Source: Palaemon carinicauda (Eukaryota; Arthropoda; Malacostraca; Decapoda; Palaemonidae). From it: a DNA stretch of 64,000 bases. Below the pieces are notes generated by a model that saw only the letters and a program-made list of their open reading frames with translations, did no database searches and was not told the origin of the DNA. Location of the stretch: positions 37,591,863 to 37,655,862 of the forward strand of contig NC_090761.1 of NCBI RefSeq assembly GCF_036898095.1. The letters run 5' to 3'. Positions 60,401 through 64,000 of the stretch are shown piece by piece (the stretch's first letter is position 1; the number at the start of each line of letters is the position of its first letter). A program made the translations under genes and the position numbers.

Positions 60401-63400
60401 AGATGTTTTGAATAAGTTGAGAAATTACATAAACAATACTCTGTTATTCGTAACCAAAAGTAAAAAAAATGGTTATTGATTGTTAAAGTGAATTGTAAGT
60501 TGAAAAGATGGCAAAAATATTTCTATAAAGCACAATTAACTTTTTAAAAATCATGAAATAAGTTTGAATATCTTTCTTCCTAAATAATAATCTATAAAAC
60601 GTCTCTTTAGTTTGAGTTTGTTATGTAGGGACTGCTTCCAATAACCTATGAAGATTCAATTCATTCTTTAATTAGTATGGTTAAGTCCTGTATAAATTCC
60701 ATCCGTTTTCAAGCATGCATGGTGGTTTAAGCTATCAGTTGCACTTTCCTTGTAAATAGCCTTTTGTTTGACTATAGTGGTGGATTTTATTTCATAAAAA
60801 TACATCAAATTGGTGATATGATTAAACTCATAAAAGAGATAACTCGTATGTTTTATTTTGATGGTCATGAATAAGCTAATTACACTGTATAGTTGCTGTG
60901 ACATAGTCAACACCTTGTTTCCTTTTGAATTTCAATCTGCGGTGATCATTGAGGTTCGACTGGTGGTTGTGTCTAATTAAGCAAATTTGCTTTTATGAAT
61001 TTGATATCTGATAAAGAAACATGCTTCACTTTATTGAATTTGCCTCTCTTTCCCAAGCTCGCAAGTCCCAGACTTCACTAACATGTTGCTGTCGTGGTCA
61101 CAGTTCTGCAAGGAGCCTCTCTCTGAACGTAATTTCACTTTTTGGGAATGGTTCTTTGCTGTCATGAAGGTAAGAAGTTATTTGAAATTGTACTTGTACA
61201 AACTTATTAGAAAAATGTTTTTTCCTAGTTCAAAGTTCTCTAGTTGAAGTACTTGGTAATTAACAGACATTTTTATTAAAATATATGAAGGCTATGATTT
61301 GTTTACATGTACTGCTTACTTTGTATTTGAAGTTTTTATCTTGAAAATCTGACCAGATTTGAGGCTTTATAATTGTTGTCTCTGTAATTTTTATTCACCA
61401 ATTTTATTGTTTATATAAATTTTTTATCTGAAACAATGTTATTTGTATCTACTAGTATACAAACCTGAGTCCTTTTAAAATAGGGAAATTTTTCAGCAAA
61501 GCTTGAATGTCGAATTTTGTTAAAAAGGTAGTTAATGACAGGCAGTGAGTGCGGATGAATAAGTCTTTCAAGACAAGTCTTTGGGCTTCTAAGGTTGACT
61601 TCTCCAAATGGAGAAGTCAACTGGAAGCTGGAGACAAGTCATTGACCTCTACACAGAACAAGTTTGGGGTTCAAAGTTCAGGATGAAAACTGTAAAACTG
61701 CATGTTCTGTGCTGAGTTTCATCAGCAAGAAAGAACTCGTTCTTTCAGTGGATCTTAAGGTCACCCACTTGTAAGTACCTGTCCTTCAGTCCTTTTGGAA
61801 GTACCTCCGCTTCTCTCTTTACAATGCGGTGTACCAATTCAAGACTGCTTTGGACTGTTTACTGTTTGTCAGGTGTTCACTCAGGTGTTTACATTGATAG
61901 CAGCTTTGGCCCACTTGCAAAGGATACATCTGTTTTTGCATCTTGATGATTGGCTTATCCTGACCTTATCTGAAAGGTAGTTGCTAAAGGATTTGGATTG
62001 TATTCTCAGTTTTTATCTCACTCTGTGTATTGTGATAATCTGGGTGAAGTATAATCTCATTTCCAAACAGGTTGAAGTATCTAGGCATGATGATAGACAT
62101 CGGAGCAGTGAGTGTCTTTCCCTCAGATGATCGCATCAGCAAGTCAAGGAAGCACCATGACCATTCTTTTCCAAGAGAGTATTCCCAGCTTGGCACTGGC
62201 AATCTTCTAGATCACCTTTTCTTGCTGAAGAAGCTCATCCCATATGGGCATCTTCACCAGGTTTATATAATTAGGAAAAATACAAATTACTTTTAATTTT
62301 TGTTATTTTTACCAGATCAATTACAAAGTTCTACGAATGAAATACTCCTGTACTTGATGCCTCGAGTCCATTAATTGCTGACTTCATCTCTACTATTATA
62401 TGAAATTTTCCCTGCTGGATATCAGGAGTTTTAGAATAGGTCTTTCTCAAGTATTCTATTAATCGTATTGTTAAAACATCAAGACATTTCAAACCTAATT
62501 TGGCACTTCGGGAAATATAATCCTAAATCTACTGACATCGAGTTGGTATTTGGCCCTTATTCTGAGAAGATACACCAAGGTAGCTTACAATCCTCTCCGG
62601 GAGTTTTCTTCACTGAATTTGACTCCAGAGAGCGATTTTGTGAACTCTGACCCTCTTGAAATTGTGTTGGAAAGTACCATTCCGTATGTAATGGGGGGTC
62701 ACCCTGACATTTGATCTTCCAATGAGTTGACCTTTGCTCTAGATTTTATAGCAAAGGTTTAATCATCAAGTGCTGGTGATTTTAAAGTCTCTCCCTATGC
62801 TATTCCATCCTTGAAAACATCTTTAGCTCATAAGGATAACTATTCTCTTTACTGATTCTGGTTATGAGATTTTATCTATGTTTTTTAAAGGCCTTTGCTT
62901 GTTGTTATGGAGACAATTAATTTGGCCATTTGTGGGCTCAAGCTTAGAAGAATAAAGTGTCTTGTTGTAGCAAGGTTATCACAGGGGCTTTCTCATTGTT
63001 TTGAGATTAATTTTTTATACTGGTAAAGTAAGACTATAGTATATTATTAGTTAGTTTGTATGAAAATATTTGTTTTAGAAGGGTATTTTAGGAATATTTT
63101 TACATATACATTATTGTGTTTGGTGCCTGCATAACAACGAAATCAAGATAGAATCCAATTTTTCACTTTGCCTGACATTTATGATAAGACATTATGGTGT
63201 ATTAAAGGTTAGGACTATATTTAAGCTTCTTATTTAATTGTCCATTGTTGTACAGCTATTTTGCAAATCTTATGTCCATCTATATATCTGAGTAATTCTA
63301 TTGTTATTTGGTTTTATTTTAACTTTAATTTTGACATACAGTGTATCTTTTCTTTGTCAGGAATTTTTATTTTGTTAGATTTTAAGGGATGATGGATGAT

Positions 63401-63651
63401 TGCAGGTCAGCATGTTATTTGTTGAAATTTGAAATGTTAATCCATTGAAAAAATAAAATTTTCTTCCTTCAAGGTAACCAGGGAACACCTACGTCAGCCC
63501 TGGAATGACGGTTCCATTATGGGCTTTGTTGGGCGGCGTCCTGCAGAGGATATGTTGAAAAATTCAAAAAGTGGAACTTTCCTCTTGAGATTTTCAGACT
63601 CTGAACTTGGAGGGGTTACCATTGCGTGGATGTATGAAGATACAACAAAAG
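27306..63651 (+). CDS. STAT: STAT transcription factor gene, STAT5/6-type; first 13 coding exons, 3' end outside window
   Basis: STAT proteins are latent cytoplasmic transcription factors that JAK kinases phosphorylate; they dimerise through SH2-phosphotyrosine contacts and act in the nucleus. Coding exons: 27306-27439, 28590-28749, 40371-40463, 47923-48097, 48522-48628, 55289-55470, 55784-55942, 56584-56818, 57041-57193, 59334-59462, 59606-59721, 61058-61169, 63474-63651. Every junction is AG/GT and the reading frame stays open for 644 codons. Approximate domains: N-terminal domain 1-125 ([14 protein letters not shown]), coiled coil 130-335, DNA-binding domain 337-480 ([34 protein letters not shown]), linker 480-585 ([13 protein letters not shown]), SH2 from about 590 ([14 protein letters not shown]). 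The wording is closest to what I know of vertebrate STAT5. The end of SH2, the phosphotyrosine tail and the stop lie to the right. Introns 2, 3, 5 and 12 carry DIRS-type elements in the sense orientation. Confidence 0.96.
27498..27577. repeat. 40-bp direct duplication in STAT intron 1
   Basis: Two adjacent copies beginning CATAGTTGTGGATAC and ending ATGTACAGTGG, differing at two positions. Confidence 0.9.
28590..28749 (+). CDS. STAT: STAT exon 2 (N-terminal domain)
   Basis: The acceptor is ACAACAG and the donor is GTGGGT. The exon completes the split Trp codon and encodes about 53 residues ([14 protein letters not shown] through NEAANLFK), a helical part of the STAT N-terminal domain. It ends in phase 0. 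The 11.6-kb intron that follows contains element D2 and a LINE fragment. Confidence 0.93.
30068..30224 (+). repeat. D2 left inverted terminal repeat
   Basis: From TTACCCGATAATCATGTAGC through CACCTCCTCAATTATTCCTC, it is identical by eye to the reverse complement of the D2 right repeat. It has element-specific variants: ACTCTGTTGCC, GAAATCTATGG, TACTCAAGTAC. Confidence 0.92.
31011..31033. repeat. (GA)n microsatellite inside D2
   Basis: About 11 GA units in the non-homologous block of the D2 gag region. Confidence 0.85.
31849..32068 (+). repeat. 54-bp coding tandem repeat in D2 gag
   Basis: Four consecutive 18-residue units encode variants of [19 protein letters not shown]3 has a shorter Ala/Pro repeat at the matching place. 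Confidence 0.9.
32785..32860 (+). repeat. 17-bp tandem repeat in D2
   Basis: About four copies of a unit like CAGCATGCTCTGCATT, drifting to CATCATGCTCTGCATA. They lie in the non-coding junk between the gag pieces. Confidence 0.8.
33406..34716 (+). pseudogene. D2 RT C-terminal part / RNase H / methyltransferase-like, 5' deleted
   Basis: Homology starts abruptly inside the RT active site ([15 protein letters not shown]); motifs 1 and A are deleted. One open frame then covers the RT thumb, RNase H and the methyltransferase-like domain. RNase H reads FSGAS where D3 and D4 have FSDAS, and VNSYYTT where they have VNSDNTT, so two of its four catalytic acids are gone; CKELLAVH and MADRLSR remain. 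The last part has [21 protein letters not shown] and VAPLWPARE. The product cannot function as a polymerase. Confidence 0.9.
34690..35790 (+). pseudogene. D2 tyrosine recombinase, frameshifted
   Basis: The pieces lie in different frames: around 34700-34900 ([18 protein letters not shown] wording), 34850-35060 ([33 protein letters not shown]), and an open C-terminal part 35350-35790 ([49 protein letters not shown]) ending with a normal stop. The catalytic HxxR, Trp and Tyr are present. A run of T near 35280 and an indel near 35170 break the frame. Confidence 0.87.
36176..36266 (+). repeat. D2 internal complementary region
   Basis: GATTATCGGGTAAGTTTAAT ATTGAAAA is the reverse complement of the left end. 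It runs directly into TGTTATTTTCATTAGTAAAA and TTTTTGAATATACTTACCC, the reverse complement of the right end. Confidence 0.93.
36317..36473 (-). repeat. D2 right inverted terminal repeat
   Basis: Reverse complement of the left repeat. It carries the same D2-specific variants (GTACTTGAGTA, CATAGATTTCTG, CAACAGAGT). About 33 extra bases follow to the right end and are absent from the left terminus. Confidence 0.92.
37137..38250 (-). mobile_element. 5'-truncated LINE (non-LTR retrotransposon) in STAT intron 2
   Basis: On the minus strand the RT reads [15 protein letters not shown] near 38170, then [19 protein letters not shown], with stops. An open C-terminal part (37400-37855) contains [50 protein letters not shown] and [17 protein letters not shown]. 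The 3' UTR includes GTTGATGTCGGCTACCCCCA, wording common in decapod LINE tails. The element is dead: premature stops and most of RT and the endonuclease are absent. Confidence 0.88.
37400..37855 (-). pseudogene. LINE reverse transcriptase C-terminal fragment
   Basis: A 151-codon open frame with the RT connection/thumb wording listed under the LINE entry. It ends normally at its own stop, but it is severed from the active-site FADD part by a stop and frame change just upstream. It is a fragment, not a host gene. Confidence 0.85.
38251..40370. other. Rest of STAT intron 2 with unrecognised ORF-like remnants
   Basis: A 98-codon frame at 39735-40031 (basic, rich in Lys/Arg/Asn) and a 60-codon frame at 39365-39547 lie on + in different frames. 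They may be decayed mobile-element coding sequence, but I recognise no family. Confidence 0.4.
40371..40463 (+). CDS. STAT: STAT exon 3 (end of N-terminal domain)
   Basis: The acceptor is TTTTCAG and the donor is GTAAGT. It is 93 bases, 31 codons, phase 0 at both ends ([17 protein letters not shown]). The segment matches the end of the STAT5 N-terminal domain. Element D3 begins only about 250 bp after its donor. Confidence 0.93.
40728..40884 (+). repeat. D3 left inverted terminal repeat
   Basis: TTACCCGATAATCATGTAGC through CACCTCCTCAATTTTTCCTC. D3-specific variants (CTCCGTTGCC, GAATTCTATGG, TACTATAGTAC, TGTACTTACC) are all repeated in the D3 right repeat; only one difference was seen, AATTTTT versus TATTTTT. 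Confidence 0.92.
41096..43798 (+). CDS. D3 gag protein, 900 aa, intact
   Basis: Probable capsid/nucleic-acid-binding protein of the element. The N-terminus (about residues 10-50) has a Cys/His cluster: CRSC, HTACSDC, then CEEC, a likely zinc-binding fold shared with D4. A long low-complexity Pro/Gln/Ser region follows (about 150-540), including an ALAPP repeat. Then comes a conserved domain (about 590-870): [88 protein letters not shown] basic tail ([11 protein letters not shown], then Lys/Ser) ends the protein. ATG at 41096 is the first one after a leader of about 380 bp and matches the D4 start. Confidence 0.9.
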   Translation: MSDISQAPSHRRCRSCNRRIPKASVDPHTACSDCRDRPCQLENRCEECAGLSELEFVRLLKYSTKLERGRVRRSSSHSSLFSSPHDPLPFPTPVVATPEPTICPPPDMSVVLRAIQALGDKVESVVSDHKSLMAEVKELKVKSAVGGISASAVTSASVSAVPSASVSVSVVREDTSVRASRPPSPGPLASSQAQGRSNVEGHKGSAGLVRRTEVSSVVAGVSSKDRHSHLQTIEPVFFSSADQLSGKKRWTQVSRPLKRRVQSASAQPGCSHWLSSDSPQSSVDCTPPKRSKVLPQQSSTVKALPQPTVVSADPKWTLLQSMQAQLSDLMRECRAESVAPPPPHALPPPALAPPALAPPALAPPDRSTTCQAYDVEPRSEFAVPSGVQPPPSLRQPLLWDQEDYTSLPPPPLAAPPVMQHSVEVQQPLPSMSQSPQLSLQRAQPSTRQAPQHLSLAPQEPQLARHLPCSAQPLPHRAPLTPQEQELATPLPPTAQQAQPLGSTTHARSQPPPPMRLPSASSFVQPLQSEPQVFPQQILEEETTNIVPTRSDSAVQHSCPISSLHSGDEASDDEAAHLDPSSDVDESKPSPQSIDFRKVLALLREVYPDHFVSAIPRSPPSEFSLGIQQAKSTYTKLVLARSSKRALRILGEWLQTKQHLGKTSFMFPPTKLTSKASVWYATGEAPGLGVPASAQADFSSLVDSPRRTAMRRSKVCWTFSDLDHFLKGVFRAFEMFNFLDWCLGALSKKTSPADKDSAMLLMSCMDKAIRDGSGELASMFVSGVLKKREQLCTFLSSSITPCQRSQLLFAPLSKFLFPEELVKDLSAALIQKDTHDLVASSARKSKVATSVPRTYRSPVADTPATRFIPPFRGRAPSRGSSRSDSSRSKSRKGSKTSKGKN
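42131..42188 (+). repeat. 15-bp coding repeat in D3 gag (APPAL)
   Basis: About four copies of CTCCGCCTGCGCTCG encode Ala-Pro-Pro-Ala-Leu. It lies where D2 carries its 54-bp repeat, so this spot of gag is repeat-prone. Confidence 0.85.
43632..45857 (+). CDS. D3 reverse transcriptase / RNase H / Dam-like methyltransferase polyprotein, intact
   Basis: Copies the element RNA into DNA. The frame is +1 relative to gag and overlaps its last 167 bases, so translation probably needs frameshifting or reinitiation; the first ATG may not be the real start. RT motifs: [47 protein letters not shown], the YLDDWLL active site, and SIVYLGMEI. RNase H acids: [25 protein letters not shown]. The C-terminal part ([44 protein letters not shown]) fits the Dam-like methyltransferase domain described for DIRS elements; I infer that YAFPPF is its motif IV. 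All catalytic residues are present. Confidence 0.93.
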   Translation: MLPQSPGLIAPQSLIPLLQGSYRPFVVEPPAEEAPVQTLPGASLGKAPRPLKEKTDSPHLQTAVGARLKIFWQAWEKRGADAQSVSWLRDGYRIPFCLKPPLTTSPINLSPNYKEEDKRLALHQEVSLLVQKKAVVIVRDHQSPGFYNRLFLVAKKTGGWRPVLDVSALNAYVTKQTFTMETTKSVLAAVRQEDWMVSLDLKDAYFHVPIHPDSQPFLRFVFGKVVYQFQALCFGLSTAPMVFTHLMRNIAKFLHLSDIRASLYLDDWLLRASTSRRCLESLNWTLDLIRELGLLVNIEKSQLIPSQSIVYLGMEIRSQDFRAFPSAPRISQALECIMSMLKRSSCSVRQWMSLTGTLSSLALFVELGRLHLRPLQFHLAAHWDKGSTLEAVSIPITQEMKTTLLWWKNNLLLREGLSLAIQTPNLHLFSDASDSGWGATLNGRECSGTWNEEQGMLHINCKELLAVHLALLNFKSLLLGKVVEVNSDNTTALAYISKQGGTHSRSLYEIARDLLIWSRGLNLTLVTRFIQGNMNVSADRLSRRNQVIPTEWTLHKSVCNRLWTLWGQPTIDLFATSITKRLPLYCSPVPDPAAVHVDAFLLNWSHLDLYAFPPFKIINKVLQKFISHEGTRLTLVAPLWPAREWFTEVLQWLVDIPRTLPLRVDLLRQPHVDRLHPNLHALRLTAFRLSKDSLELEAFRRRQPVRLPEQEGFPLVESTNLSGKSSGAGVEPIQYPLPIPL
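43889..46624 (+). pseudogene. D3 tyrosine recombinase ORF, open 911 codons then nonsense at the catalytic end
   Basis: This frame is -1 relative to RT and is open across most of it. Recognisable recombinase starts near 45670: [65 protein letters not shown]. The catalytic domain has [14 protein letters not shown] (Arg), [15 protein letters not shown], and [10 protein letters not shown] (HxxR). At 46622 TGA replaces the TGG kept in D2 and D4 (ATYW), so the protein stops before the catalytic Tyr. Downstream, FASFYLKDV and [10 protein letters not shown] remain in frame to TAA at 46754. A single base change separates this copy from a complete frame. Confidence 0.9.
47154..47244 (+). repeat. D3 internal complementary region
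   Basis: The reverse complements of the left end (CGGGTAAGTTTAATATTGAA) and right end (TTTTTATTAGTAAAATAAAT) sit head to tail here. D3 reads TTTTTATTAG where D2 reads TTTTCATTAG, and the D3 right end carries the matching CTAATAAAAA, so this region tracks its own element. Confidence 0.93.
47292..47448 (-). repeat. D3 right inverted terminal repeat
   Basis: Reverse complement of the left repeat with the same private variants (GTACTATAGTA, CATAGAATTCTG, CAACGGAGT). It is followed by a terminal extension of about 33 bases ending AAAATAACAT. Confidence 0.92.
47923..48097 (+). CDS. STAT: STAT exon 4 (start of coiled coil)
   Basis: The acceptor is TCTTTTAG and the donor is GTTAGT. It is 175 bases in frame with exon 3. 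It encodes a Gly-rich hinge ([11 protein letters not shown]) and then a heptad-like acidic/basic helix ([15 protein letters not shown]...[11 protein letters not shown]), typical of the STAT coiled-coil domain that carries regulatory and nuclear-transport contacts. Confidence 0.92.
48262..48322 (+). mobile_element. Solo DIRS-type terminus in STAT intron 4
   Basis: GACTCGGGTTTGTATATTT then AGGAAAAATACAAATTAT and AAATTTGTCATGTTAG closely resemble the right end of D1 (19346-19393) and of D5. No coding remains are nearby. Confidence 0.6.
48522..48628 (+). CDS. STAT: STAT exon 5 (coiled coil)
   Basis: The acceptor is ATTTTAG and the donor is GTATTT. It is 107 bases, closing the codon split in exon 4 and ending in phase 0. 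The residues are helical and Gln/Arg/Lys rich ([28 protein letters not shown]). Element D4 starts 82 bp after the donor. Confidence 0.9.
48724..48896 (+). repeat. D4 left inverted terminal repeat
   Basis: From AACTTAGCCGGTGAATATAT to AAAACCTTCAATTCTTCTC. By eye it matches the reverse complement of the D4 right repeat except at two places: GTGTCCCC versus GTGTGCCC, and CTTAGCCGG versus CTTACCCGG. Confidence 0.92.
49090..51552 (+). CDS. D4 gag protein, 820 aa, intact
   Basis: Same architecture as D3 gag. The N-terminal Cys cluster is [23 protein letters not shown] (residues about 12-55). A variable middle is rich in Val/Pro/Gln/Arg and lacks the D3 repeat. A conserved domain follows: [93 protein letters not shown]. 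The Arg/Lys/Gly-rich tail starts [11 protein letters not shown]. The start ATG follows a leader of about 380 bp, as in D3. It is probably the RNA-packaging protein; I know of no enzymatic motif in it. Confidence 0.9.
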   Translation: MADPSQVPRFRKCNARDCNRRLPKASLDPHTVCSNCRGKTCQLGDRCEECVGLSEFDWLEYDKYARRLERDRVRRSSSRSVDFSSPHAPEPNPSPVVVVPNPPSSTQEPSMQDMLRAIHALGERVEALASDRNQLMADVKELKCHSATAESGKVISAQSVVNSVATEGSSVRACRSPSPGPLASSQAQGRSNVIRLMGSRGLDQRTDVPSMVSGVSHQDRPYHKTREPIFTSSSEGVSRKKPWSKVSRPLKRKSVPSGQVQRPGCSHWDSSDPLLSSDDCSPPKQGKVVPSQMLTPAVTAPVTVDPKWVILQDMQSKLASLMEDYNAEKVSVEPSRLSHGDPGRQPPKRSVVRPVDVGVASSRQPVGVVPHPMWSRVDFQPHVDVKQLTDARGDVQDVRQPSELTCFDAVRQPPQPRVVLTAQPRRSKQSRVDAVRPHAPVVVVDSSQTVQQFQDAASCSATYAPVRADAACQALPTPLLVSHQLSDEELSDEDVADPQPEDHPSDIDEPRAVPPSMDFKKVMLIFKELFPEHFVSVAPRSPPSEFVLGVPAAMPAFTKLVLSRSSKRALRLLGDWLETKRSLGKTSFAFPPTKLSSRSSVWYATGEVLGLGVPASAQGDFSSLVDSPRRLAMRRSKISWSSSDLDHLLKGIFRAFEVFNFLDWCLGALSRKISSADRDVSLLIMSCMDKAIRDGSNELSASFTSGVLKKRESLCSFLSAGVTPCQRSELLFAPLSKFLFPELLVKEISLSLLQKDTHDLVASSARKGTPSSALSARPRIDTPASRFIPPFRGRAPSRGSTRAEGKRGKRKVAKSSRGRV
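51638..53689 (+). CDS. D4 reverse transcriptase / RNase H / Dam-like methyltransferase polyprotein, intact
   Basis: The frame is +1 relative to gag and already open from about 51525, overlapping the gag end, so ATG at 51638 need not be the true start. RT motifs: [47 protein letters not shown], and active site LHLDDWLL, where His replaces the usual Tyr before LDD but both Asp residues stay. RNase H acids: [25 protein letters not shown]. The methyltransferase-like part has [34 protein letters not shown] and [10 protein letters not shown]. The frame continues into the recombinase coding region before stopping at 53689. Confidence 0.92.
   Translation: MRLLREGYKIPFVRKPPLAMSPIDLSPRYRGEAKRQALKLEVSLLLEKGAVVKVSDLQSPGFYNRLFLVPKKTGGWRPVLDVSALNVFVTKTKFTMETTKSVLAAVRKGDWMVSLDLRDAYFHIPIHSDSQPFLRFVFDNVVYQFRALCFGLSPAPLVFTRLMRNVAKFLHLSGIRASLHLDDWLLRASSSHRCLKDLNWTLDLTKELGLLVNLEKSQLIPSQTILYLGMEIRSPVFRAFPSAPRIDQALLVIQKMLKRERCSVRNWMSLIGTLSSLEQFVALGRLHLRPLQFHLAFHWKKDKTLEAVSIPISETVKTCLNWWKDNISLRDGLPLAVQKPNHVLFSDASDLGWGATLDGRECSGLWTSSQRSMHINGKELLAVHLALISFESLLRDKVVEVNSDNTTALAYISKQGGTHSLTLYEIARDLLIWSRDRGISLVTRFIQGDLNVLADCLSRKGQVIPTECTLHKDVCKRLWATWGQPTIDLFATSMTKRLPIYCSPVPDPAAIHIDAFLLDWSHLDLYAFPPFKIVNKVLQKFASHEGTRLTLVAPLWPAREWFTEVLRWLVDFPRSLPLRVDLLRQPHVKKVHQSLHALRLTAFRLSKDSRELEAFRRRQPVRLQERGELLPLEFTNRSGKSSETGASQYLYPRPVPLIPEKSSLPFSSHDQGLQEHVGFGLPA
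53400..54452 (+). pseudogene. D4 tyrosine recombinase, one frameshift
   Basis: The first part, in the -1 frame relative to RT, belongs to a 584-codon open frame 51862-53616 ([30 protein letters not shown]). Compared with D3, about 25 bp are missing near 53605 (the VTQIADF stretch), which shifts the frame. The rest, to 54452, reads [68 protein letters not shown]. The catalytic Arg, HxxR, Trp and Tyr are all present. It ends at VAAVQ, slightly short of D2. Confidence 0.9.
54884..54978 (+). repeat. D4 internal complementary region
   Basis: The first half, ATATATTCACCGGCTAAG, mirrors the left end (CTTAGCCGG). The second half, ATACTTACCCGGTGAATATA, mirrors the right end (CCGGGTAAGT). The one-base difference between the two termini is kept in the correct half. 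Confidence 0.93.
55023..55191 (-). repeat. D4 right inverted terminal repeat
   Basis: Reverse complement of the left repeat (GAGAAGAATTGAAGGTTTTG through TATATTCACCGGGTAAGT), followed by an unpaired extension of about 31 bases to the right end. Confidence 0.92.
55289..55470 (+). CDS. STAT: STAT exon 6 (coiled coil)
   Basis: The acceptor is GATACAG, only 66 bp after the right end of D4; the donor is GTGAGT. It encodes [15 protein letters not shown], then a long amphipathic helix ending [11 protein letters not shown] across the splice. The Trp codon is split 2+1 with exon 7. Confidence 0.93.
55784..55942 (+). CDS. STAT: STAT exon 7 (end of coiled coil)
   Basis: The acceptor is TCTACTAG and the donor is GTTAGA. 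It continues the split Trp ([18 protein letters not shown]) and runs to [14 protein letters not shown], the final helix before the DNA-binding domain. It leaves two bases for the next exon. Confidence 0.93.
56584..56818 (+). CDS. STAT: STAT exon 8 (first half of DNA-binding domain)
   Basis: The acceptor is ATTTCAG and the donor is GTAATG. It has 235 bases with hallmark DNA-binding-domain strings: [37 protein letters not shown] and MEYHQ. This is the immunoglobulin-like beta-barrel that contacts DNA. Confidence 0.95.
57041..57193 (+). CDS. STAT: STAT exon 9 (DNA-binding domain)
   Basis: The acceptor is TTTTACAG and the donor is GTGGGT. It is 51 whole codons ([39 protein letters not shown]). 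The basic KIKRAEKKG stretch fits the DNA-contact/nuclear-import patch of STAT5-like proteins. Two MITEs lie in the 2.1-kb intron that follows. Confidence 0.95.
57311..57619. mobile_element. MITE with TTAA boundaries (piggyBac-like) in STAT intron 9
   Basis: Starts TTAACCCTTTTACCCCCA and ends TGGGGGTAAAAGGGTTAA (one G-run difference), about 309 bp. TTAA at both ends fits the piggyBac target site. The inner part has GGACGTACTGGTACGTTTC and a subterminal partial repeat. No coding capacity. Confidence 0.8.
57881..58077. mobile_element. Near-perfect palindromic MITE in STAT intron 9
   Basis: Two arms of about 90 bp (CTATAGTCCATTTCTTTTAG ... ; ... CTAAAAGAAATGGACTATAG) around a loop of about 17 bp. 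Only a few mismatches, which suggests youth. TA is present at both edges, as for mariner-type insertion. RNA from it would form a long hairpin within the STAT primary transcript. Confidence 0.88.
59334..59462 (+). CDS. STAT: STAT exon 10 (end of DNA-binding domain)
   Basis: The acceptor is TTCTACAG and the donor is GTAAGA. It is 43 whole codons, beginning [20 protein letters not shown] and containing [13 protein letters not shown], the strongly conserved end of the STAT DNA-binding domain and entry to the linker. Confidence 0.95.
59606..59721 (+). CDS. STAT: STAT exon 11 (linker domain)
   Basis: The acceptor is CTCGGCAG and the donor is GTATGT. It is 116 bases ([32 protein letters not shown]). 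The helical linker domain matches STAT family wording. It ends with two bases of a split Ser codon. Confidence 0.94.
61058..61169 (+). CDS. STAT: STAT exon 12 (linker domain)
   Basis: The acceptor is TTTCCCAAG and the donor is GTAAGA. It encodes [17 protein letters not shown] and [12 protein letters not shown], the linker up to SH2. This acceptor, rather than the AG ten bases downstream, keeps the frame. The next intron holds relic D5. Confidence 0.92.
61446..62292 (+). mobile_element. D5: gutted DIRS-group relic in STAT intron 12
   Basis: Translated pieces match the D1 [30 protein letters not shown] (61880-61980) and [17 protein letters not shown] (62070-62140), PYGHLHQV (62240-62260), in different frames with stops. 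ATACAAACCTGAGTCC at 61457 on the left and GGTTTATATAATTAGGAAAA at 62260 on the right are inverted and resemble the D1 outer ends, so this looks like a whole element reduced to about 850 bp. Confidence 0.75.
62293..63473. other. Rest of STAT intron 12
   Basis: AT-rich. Parts of 62440-62900 might be a further decayed extension of the DIRS relic (GYSPSTIKG-type wording is absent), but nothing is recognisable. Confidence 0.4.
63474..63651 (+). CDS. STAT: STAT exon 13 (SH2 domain, first part)
   Basis: The acceptor is CCTTCAAG and the donor is GTATAT. It encodes [20 protein letters not shown] followed by [20 protein letters not shown], the SH2 core. The Arg of LLRFSDSE is the phosphotyrosine-binding residue. 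Further exons must lie to the right of the window. Confidence 0.95.
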
Positions 63652-64000
63652 GTATATTCTTCACCTTTTTCAGTGTTATTTGCAAATATTTGAATTTTGT
63701 AAAACATCTTAGGTCAGAAATCTAATTAATGTTGATTATATTCAAGTGTCCCAGTTTATCACTTGCAATTTTCTTCAATAAGTTTTGGGCCATCTTTTAC
63801 CCAAGGATGATCGCGTTATTCCTTCAAATCTGGCCTCTCCTTTAACCCCTTCAAAGTTTGAAATGGTTAGCTAGTGGAGGACCTGGGAAATCATATAGGC
63901 ATTTGCCAACCTTTTTTTTTCATCTAATAGTTTTAGAGTTTAGGATTTTCTCAGGAGCATGAGTAGGCTATGTTAAGGTAATGGGTTAGTAGTGAAAAAA

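Overview
The window looks like decapod crustacean nuclear DNA (a shrimp, prawn, crab or crayfish). It has long pure dinucleotide microsatellites (TA, CT, CA), AAT-tailed interspersed repeats, a decapod-type LINE 3' end, several miniature inverted-repeat elements, and one host gene with short exons and long introns. The species cannot be fixed from sequence alone.

The only host gene I can support is a STAT transcription factor of the STAT5/6 type on the + strand. Thirteen consecutive coding exons (27306 to 63651) splice cleanly into 644 codons covering the N-terminal domain, coiled coil, DNA-binding domain, linker and the first part of the SH2 domain. The rest of the gene lies beyond the right edge. 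The first coding exon begins with a splice acceptor, so at least one untranslated exon lies upstream.

The rest is dominated by tyrosine-recombinase retrotransposons of the DIRS group. Four long copies, all on the + strand, are called here D1 (11683-19393, upstream of STAT), D2 (30055-36506, intron 2), D3 (40714-47486, intron 3) and D4 (48711-55222, intron 5). A fifth, gutted relic, D5 (61446-62292), sits in intron 12. D1 to D4 carry, or once carried, a Cys-rich gag, a reverse transcriptase/RNase H/Dam-like methyltransferase polyprotein and a tyrosine recombinase. Each has unequal inverted terminal repeats and an internal complementary region whose two halves are the reverse complements of the element's left and right ends. 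D3 and D4 are almost intact: D3 has one nonsense codon in the recombinase, and D4 has a 25-bp frameshifting deletion there. D1 and D2 are badly decayed.

Layout: 1-3200 microsatellites around a palindromic tRNA-like SINE dimer; 3200-6320 AAT-tailed repeats; 6320-11680 low-information DNA with a 246-bp MITE and a 700-bp palindrome; 11683-19393 D1; 19400-27300 repeats (AAT-tailed copy, 35-bp minisatellite, a 1.26-kb inverted-terminal-repeat element, a degenerate array of about 175 bp); 27300-64000 the STAT gene with D2, D3, D4 and D5, a LINE fragment and two MITEs in its introns.

The most interesting signals are the end/internal complementarity of the four DIRS elements, the matching of left and right terminal repeats within each copy, a -1 reading frame that stays open for hundreds of codons across the RT region in every copy, and the mosaic structure of D2.
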